Assembly: GCF_050908995.1 (NCBI RefSeq)
Contig: NC_135126.1
Span: forward strand, 2,976,001 to 3,040,000
DNA from: Andrena cerasifolii
Taxonomy: Eukaryota; Arthropoda; Insecta; Hymenoptera; Andrenidae
DNA length: 64,000 bases
Reading direction: 5' to 3'
Positions 57,894 to 64,000 of the stretch are shown here, one piece after another. The notes below the pieces were generated by a model. That model was not told the DNA's origin, did not search any database, and was given only the letters and a program-made list of their open reading frames with translations. Numbering within the stretch: the stretch's first letter is position 1; each line of letters opens with the position of its first letter. The translations under genes and the position numbers were made by a program.

Positions 57894-58936
57894 GCCCCAC
57901 ATCTTGTACTATAAAAATATAACACAATCTCGAATACCATGAAATTATTGGAATCTCCAGTGCATGATGTTTGAAGCGAAGCGTTCAGCGTTATCTCGAT
58001 GGCAGTATCCTACCGGGGATATAAAGAATTCATTTCTAACCACGTATTCCTATCACACTTTCCTTAACCAGAATCGCAAACAACGTAAATGCATATTCAT
58101 AACGCTAGAGCGCACAGTGGCGTCGTATGGCTTGGCCTTTGTAATTCCACCCCGCGTACGTTCAAGTGATTATGCTAATTGCCACGTTCGACTTGCCTCT
58201 ACGGGCGCAGAAACGCGCAGGCATCTGAAATATTTCGGCAAACAGCCGTTGCGCTCGCTTTCTCCTGTCCGCTTTTCGCGCACGTGTGCTGCCGAACGCG
58301 ATTGCTCGCTGAAACGTCAACATACTTTCGGATACTTTTGCACCGACGAATGGGAATGATCGCGAGATTCCTAAAATCTCACCGGCCAGACTACCGCCGT
58401 GTAATTAAACTGGGCGGAATCGAAGGCACCGGCGCGGGCAATGAATGATTCATTTTATGGCGCGTTGCGAATCCTGTTCCTTTTAATTTCATCGCGCGCG
58501 ACAATGTGCCGATGATTTGATATTAAAATGGTGCCCGTAGGTGACATTTCTGCATCTGGTTGCACGCGTGTGCACGCACAGAGGCGCGCGCGTGTGCGTA
58601 AAGGACGGGCACTCAAGGCCGATCGTCGGCCAACCCTTTCTCCGTCCTCAACGTGGCCCCAAGAAAAGACAGTTCCGAGCCGCGGAGTTATCGCGAATGC
58701 GGTGTATCTATATCAGACGTTATTGCCACGCCGTTGAGCAACGACGTGCCGCGGGGAGCATATGGTTGTTTAAACAAGTGAATCCAGTCTGTCACAGGTA
58801 ATCCGTTAATCGAGAAACTGTTCTAATAATAAATGGCCCTTCGTACTAGACGGACGTATTTTCGCGAAGCATTGTATCTGCACACTTTGTGGAATGTAAA
58901 CTGTCGTTTAACTCCGCCATGTGTCTCAAGGTTTTA
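57894..58936. other. Non-coding stretch
   Basis: GC-rich at 58130-58780 with overlapping frames on both strands; no recognisable domain. No gene called. Confidence 0.4.
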
Positions 58937-60452
58937 AGGGGTCGTCCTTAAATTACGTAAGACTATTTGGGGGAAGGGGGGTCGTGAATTTCTTACAAGG
59001 GGGAGAGGGAGTCAGGTAGCGTCTGAAGTAATATTTTTTTAATGTAATTTTTAAGAGGAGTAGTGATCTATCGCATACACGAAACCGAGTTAAATGAATT
59101 ATGTAAACTTTTGAAAGAATTTTAATAATTGAAAGAATGCAATGTAAAAAATATTACTTAATTAAGTGGTCTCCCTGTTTTGACTTTTGGGATTTTTTTT
59201 AAGTGAAACTCTCGAATTATGCGTATATTTGTACATGTTTAGGCAATATTTTAAAAAGAAATTTAATTTAAAAAAAAAAACAGTACCTGAAACTTTAACC
59301 CTTCGTTGACACTCAAAATGAACACCTTTTCTCCAAAGCTGACTTACAAACTATTTTTTCTCTCAAAATATTATATCCGAGCAACAACTCTGTAGATTTT
59401 TAGCCTCTAATATTGAAATTTGTAAAAGTTACAACTATTTAAAGATTTTCTTCGTTTTTCTCGACATGTGGTAATCTAGAATTTTTTTCACCAAATCTGT
59501 GATTAAATTTCAATAAAAAAAACTATTGGAATATATTCTAGAGATCTTAAAATTGATCCATGATTTTTGTTATGACGATTGGATTCTTTAGATGATAATG
59601 GCAGCTGTTCAAAAATTGCTCTGGGTGTGAGCCACCCAGGTATGTCAAAGTTGATCGAAAAAGGAGGTGTGTCAACGAAGTGTTAAACGCGCTTCAAAAA
59701 CCAATCACCCGATTTACTTCAAACTCGACATATATCTTGAGTAGATGTCCCATTTTCGCAGGTACTAAAACTAAGGCGGTTTTTGCAAAATTAGACTTTT
59801 CCGACTTAAAAAACCAGCGATTATTTTTGCAGAAATCGATGTCTGTTTTAGACGCTGCCATTTTTTTTTTAATTTTCGGTATTTCTCATTTAATCTAGTT
59901 CGGGCGATAGCCACAGTCATACAGATTACACAAATTTTTAAATTTTCTCTTTCAGACAAATATTACTACTATTTGAACTCCGGATACAACCACTATTTTT
60001 GCATACAATTTTTTTTCATATTCTCTAAAGATGAATTATTTTTAAAGTTATACTAAGATTTTAAATAAATTAACTTCCTTGGCAGAATAGTGCGTTAAAC
60101 TTAGAATTTAAAATATATAAATAAATTATAGGTAGTAATTTATTTGTTAGTTATTTATTTATTGTTGAATTTCTTTATCTAATTGATCTAATTTTAATAA
60201 CAATAATTAGTACGGCTTCTTTAACTTTATTTGAACGACAAATGAAGCCACAAAGCTGGAAGCAAATATATTTACTGGTTTTGTTTTAAAAAATTCCCAA
60301 AGTTCGCATCATTGTTCGCCCGTCAAGGCAGGTAGACCGTTTAAGGAAGGGAGGGAAGGAGTTGGAATATAAAACCTCACGAATTCTCATACAAGGTGAG
60401 GGAGAGGGGAAGAAATCGCCAAAAGTACACTTACGTAATTTAAGGACGACCC
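58937..60452. mobile_element. Element with GGGTCGTCCTTAAATTACG inverted ends
   Basis: GGGGTCGTCCTTAAATTACG + TAAG at the left (58938) and CTTACGTAATTTAAGGACGA + CCC at the right (ending near 60452). Further in, GTGAATTTCTTACAAGGGGG and AGAGGGAG versus their mirrors around 60380-60410. About 1.5 kb, AT-rich, no transposase frame recognised. Class not assigned; the end motif is one I associate with widespread insect DNA transposons. Confidence 0.65.
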
Positions 60453-61500
60453 TAATCAACTTCCTGGCAAGGAGCATCGTGATTGAAAATTACATGGAAA
60501 TCTGGATTTTCAGATTTATGGAAATATAAGCGGAGCCCACTGCAGATCTGTTTAATGAAATTTTATGAAAATAAGAATGGAGGAAGCAGCTACATTATAA
60601 CTTTACAGATGTGATGGAAGAGAACCTGTCCAAATACCATCCCACTGGATTAAGGATTGCCATTGAAAGATATGGAAATCAAACCGGTATGCAATCTACC
60701 ATCCCTCCTTCGGGAGATAACTCGTTGAGTAACGCTCCGCTCGAAAAGAATTTCCCTACGTGTTTCGCTTTCCACCGTGGCACTTTCGAATCCGTCCGAT
60801 AGGAAAAGCGATTCCGTCTGCAAACTTGCCAACTTTCCATCGATTCGTTCCTTTTTCTTTTTTTTTTTTCGGCGATCGACAGCGGTACGGAGAGGTAATA
60901 TCGATTCGTTTCGGTCGACCTCCGTTTAGGTTCGAAGAAACGAAAGGTCGCGGTGGAACCGCGTGCGCGTCGAGCGGGGAATCGAAAACTTATGCCTGGA
61001 TCGCCGGGCCCGTTTACGTCGTACGTGACTTTTCGGCTTAATGCTTTCTACGCTCCGACGGCGACGACGACCGATACCCGTTTCTCCCCGTGTGTACACG
61101 TTGTGCAAGTGCCGCGGGAATATTGATGGGCTTTCAAACTGAATTAACCAGAAGAAACGCTTCGACGGCGCGCCGTTGCTCACCTGTCGCGCGTAACCCC
61201 TTTGTTTCTTGGGCTTCTCTATCATATACCCGATTAGTTCCGTAATTATTACTATTTATTACGCTTCCCGAGAAAACCGTGAGTCACTGCGAAACAGGAT
61301 GAAAGGGGGTAACTGTGACAGCGAACAGTGAAATCGCTCGCTGCGAAGATACGAGATCAAGCATTACTGAAATCCGCTTGATATTTAATATTTCTTGGAA
61401 TAGATATATTAGAAGCTAGAAGTAATTTGATGAACTGCGAGTATGAAAATTTGATTCTGCTTTCACACGATTTTGCCTTACACGTTCGGGAAAAATATTG
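60453..61500. other. Non-coding stretch
   Basis: GC-rich at 60680-61220, otherwise AT-rich. No coding structure recognised. Confidence 0.4.
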
Positions 61501-61504
61501 AATT

Positions 61505-62285
61505 CTCCTTTTGCATTTTTTTTATCTCTCACAGCTCGATAAAGCCTTTTTGAAAATCTTCGCTTAATTTCAATTCTGAGAAGGAATATTCCCACTTATT
61601 TTTCTCTGAAACTGCTATGAATTTAAAAAAAATTCTTGGGATTTGAATTTAAGGTGAATTCTATTTCTGCGTGATTTATTTTATCTCATACGGCCCGATA
61701 AAGCCTTTTTGAAAATCTTCGCTTAATTTCAATTCTAAGAAGGAATATTCTCACTTATTTTTCTAGGAAACTGCTCTTAATTAAAAAAAAAATTCTTGGG
61801 ATTTGAATTTAAGGTGAATTCTATTTCTGCGTGATTTTTTTATCTCACACGGCCCGATAAAGCCTTTTTGAAAATCTTCGCTTAATTTCAATTCTAAGAA
61901 GGAATATTCTCACTTATTTTTCTAGGAAACTGCTGTCAATTAAAAAAAAATTCTTGGGATTTGAATTTAAGGTGAATTCTATTTCTGCGTGATTTTTTTA
62001 TCTCATACGGCCCGATAAAGCCTTTTTGAAAATCTTCGCTTAATCTCAATTCTAAGAAGGAATATTCCCACTTGTTTTTCTAGGAAACTGCTGTCAATTA
62101 AAAAAAAATTCTTGGGATTTGAATTTAAGGTGAATTCTATTTCTGCGTGATTTATTTTATTTCATACGGCCCGATAAAGCCTTCTTGAAAATCTTCGCTT
62201 AATCTCAATTCTAAGAAGGAATATTCCCACTTATTTTTCTATGAAATTGCTCTTAGTTAAAAAAAAATCCTAGAATTTGCATTTA
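61505..62285. repeat. Tandem repeat, about 158-bp unit, five copies
   Basis: CGATAAAGCC recurs near 61537, 61696, 61855, 62012 and 62171. Units share TTTTTGAAAATCTTCGCTTA, GAAGGAATATTC, ATTCTTGGGATTTGAATTTA and GGTGAATTCTATTTCTGCGT. The middle three are most alike and the outer two more diverged, the usual pattern of an array homogenised from its centre. Confidence 0.92.
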
Positions 62286-64000
62286 AGCCTGTGTACCACA
62301 CTCTAAAGTAAATGATTTGTCTATTGTTTACGACTTCCATTCCGACTTTATCTCGCATGTGACGCAGTCAGAAACAAATTGAGTTCGAGGTTTATCAATT
62401 TATTTGTGCGATTGCGTATAATTACGATCTAGATGCAATGCTTCATTTTCTCATGTGCACGGTATCTCTTTTTACACGGATTTTTTGGAAACGCATCTAT
62501 CTTGTAAAAACAGAATTAAGAGTACTTTTGTTCGCCTAAGCGTTACTTTGTACCACTAAGAAAGTAACAAGCAAACAATTTTGTGAAAAAGGGAATCTTC
62601 AATAGCGACATACGTTCATACGTGGGAATCATGTTTATTTAGTCTATAGAGGAAGACTAAAAACAATTCTTGTTAGAAATACAGGGGAAACAGATCCCTG
62701 TGCAGACACCGTGATGGCTGCTGCAACAGTTGGATCACGGCAAAGGGACTCGATATCGCGTGTCGAAGGTGTGCAAGGACATACACTCTTTGGTACTTGA
62801 CTTTCCTGTGAGTTCATGGAGAGCGACCGGACGTCCAGCGTGTAACGATCGCATCTTCTCAGGGAACTGGTTATAAGAAATATAGGTATCTGAAAGCCGG
62901 CAAGCAGTTACCAATCATATTTTTATTATCTATTAAGAAAACGTACTTAATACCATCGTGCCCGTTGCGTGACATTATTACTCGTTTATTGCGCGGTGCC
63001 CAAGGATTATAGTCTATCCAAGTATTTTTACAGTCGTCTATTTAAATTCCGCAATTGTGCCATGCTAGGCAAGCAGCTTCGAATCACTACGAACCGGATC
63101 GCACACGTGAAATTAGCAGGAAACGATCCTCGTAAAGTCTGACCTATACTGGCTGCAACTACTTAAGACTCTCCGCGCGTAGTAGTAATCTCGCTCGGAT
63201 CTGGGGGCAAAATTTTCAAGAAACTACAAGGTGGAGCGATTCAGTCTAGACAATTAACCACTTTCTAAAATCTATCCTGCAATAATATAAGATATTTCTG
63301 GTGGGCGGGCAAACTAGTATAAGTCAAATTTCACTCTTTAATTTTGTTCCTCTTTGTGCATCGAAGTTAAAAATAATAGTTTCTTTTAACACATATGCTA
63401 TCAACTTTCACGTTCGAACCCCTGATCTTACATAGCGCTTTAAATATTCTAAGTGCCTTCCTGCAAAATTAATAATTCTGACTTTTTAATATCATTATGA
63501 AGCAATTCTTTTTCGTAGGAAGATGTAACTTCGTTGCTGTTTTTAGTTATAAACTCAGCATCCACTGATAAAATGACGGCCCGCGAGAGATTCAAGACGC
63601 AGAGTGTCCTAAGACGGCGTTATTCGCCTTTTGAGGCACGCGCAAGGACACGCGCCATCTCTGGACCATGTATCCTTCTTAAGAGCTCACGACCGGAAGT
63701 CCGATATGTACGACGCGAGCAATTACGGGGGTAATCATGGCTGCTCACAGGGAACTGGCTGCGTGCCTCGTTCGAGGATCGTTTTGCTCCGGGGTCTCTT
63801 CGGCCACGCTCGACTTTCCGGTTTAACCGCTCCTTCTTCTAATCGCTCCTCTTCCTGCCGAACGATCCCTTCGTCCTTGGTCTTTTCCACGCACTCCAGG
63901 CACTTGGGGAGGTTCTATTCAGACGATCCTTGGATTCATTACTGCCCGGCACAGTGGGGTACCTAACCCAGACCTAACCCATGGCCACGACAACTACTCT
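62286..64000. other. Non-coding stretch to the window edge
   Basis: No gene or RNA recognised. GC-richer at 63570-63960. CACAGTGGGGTACCTAACCC near 63951 looks like a possible transposon end but its partner would lie beyond the window. Confidence 0.35.

Noticed and set aside
63940..63990. CACAGTGGGGTACCTAACCC as a hAT end
   Set aside because: Only one possible end lies in the window; no partner or target duplication can be checked.

Overview
This is a eukaryotic nuclear window. It has spliced exons with GT..AG introns, AATAAA poly(A) signals, long AT-rich non-coding tracts, many small DNA-transposon remnants and a nuclear copy of mitochondrial cytochrome b that reads with the invertebrate mitochondrial code. 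It suggests an insect, possibly a hymenopteran (ant or bee). The order is an inference; the sequence alone does not prove it.

Genes (about 0-13 kb). Two multi-PDZ scaffold genes converge tail to tail. The plus-strand gene enters from outside the window. Its last three coding exons (574-1156, 4924-5044, 5831-5867) encode the second half of one PDZ domain, a linker and a complete terminal PDZ domain. The minus-strand gene has three coding exons (12495-10560, 7565-7367, 6475-6427) that join in frame into a 727-residue protein: a long, charged, probably disordered N-terminus with an NPxY motif and a PxxPxR motif, then PDZ, linker, PDZ and a short tail. The two terminal PDZ domains are clearly similar and resemble the PDZ domains of the PDZD2/pro-interleukin-16 group. 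The predicted poly(A) signals lie only about 100 bp apart (6195-6200 on plus, 6305-6300 on minus). The pair is probably an old inverted duplication of cortical or junctional scaffold genes. Their introns are full of foldback elements.

The rest (about 13-64 kb). I found no further convincing protein-coding exon; this is intergenic DNA or long 5' introns. Main contents: 
- several families of non-autonomous TTAA-flanked foldback elements (159-446, 2379-3038, 20291-20964, 20961-21682, 34021-34640, 39755-40482, 43334-43912, 50918-51634, fragments at 31798 and 57458);
- TA-flanked MITEs (4102-4655; 47114-48416 with another nested at 47467-47699);
- a hAT-like element with an 8-bp target duplication (56815-57885);
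- a 170-bp satellite arranged as a giant inverted repeat around a palindromic MITE (26695-30540);
- tandem arrays with periods of about 345 bp (17844-18866), 158 bp (61505-62285) and 30 bp (57253-57373);
- a 300-bp ATT/ATTATC microsatellite (40556-40858);
- two 5S rRNA-like sequences (8809-8892 plus; 30724-30851 minus);
- a cytochrome b NUMT (38622-39050 minus).

The GC-rich patches in between show no coding structure that I can support.
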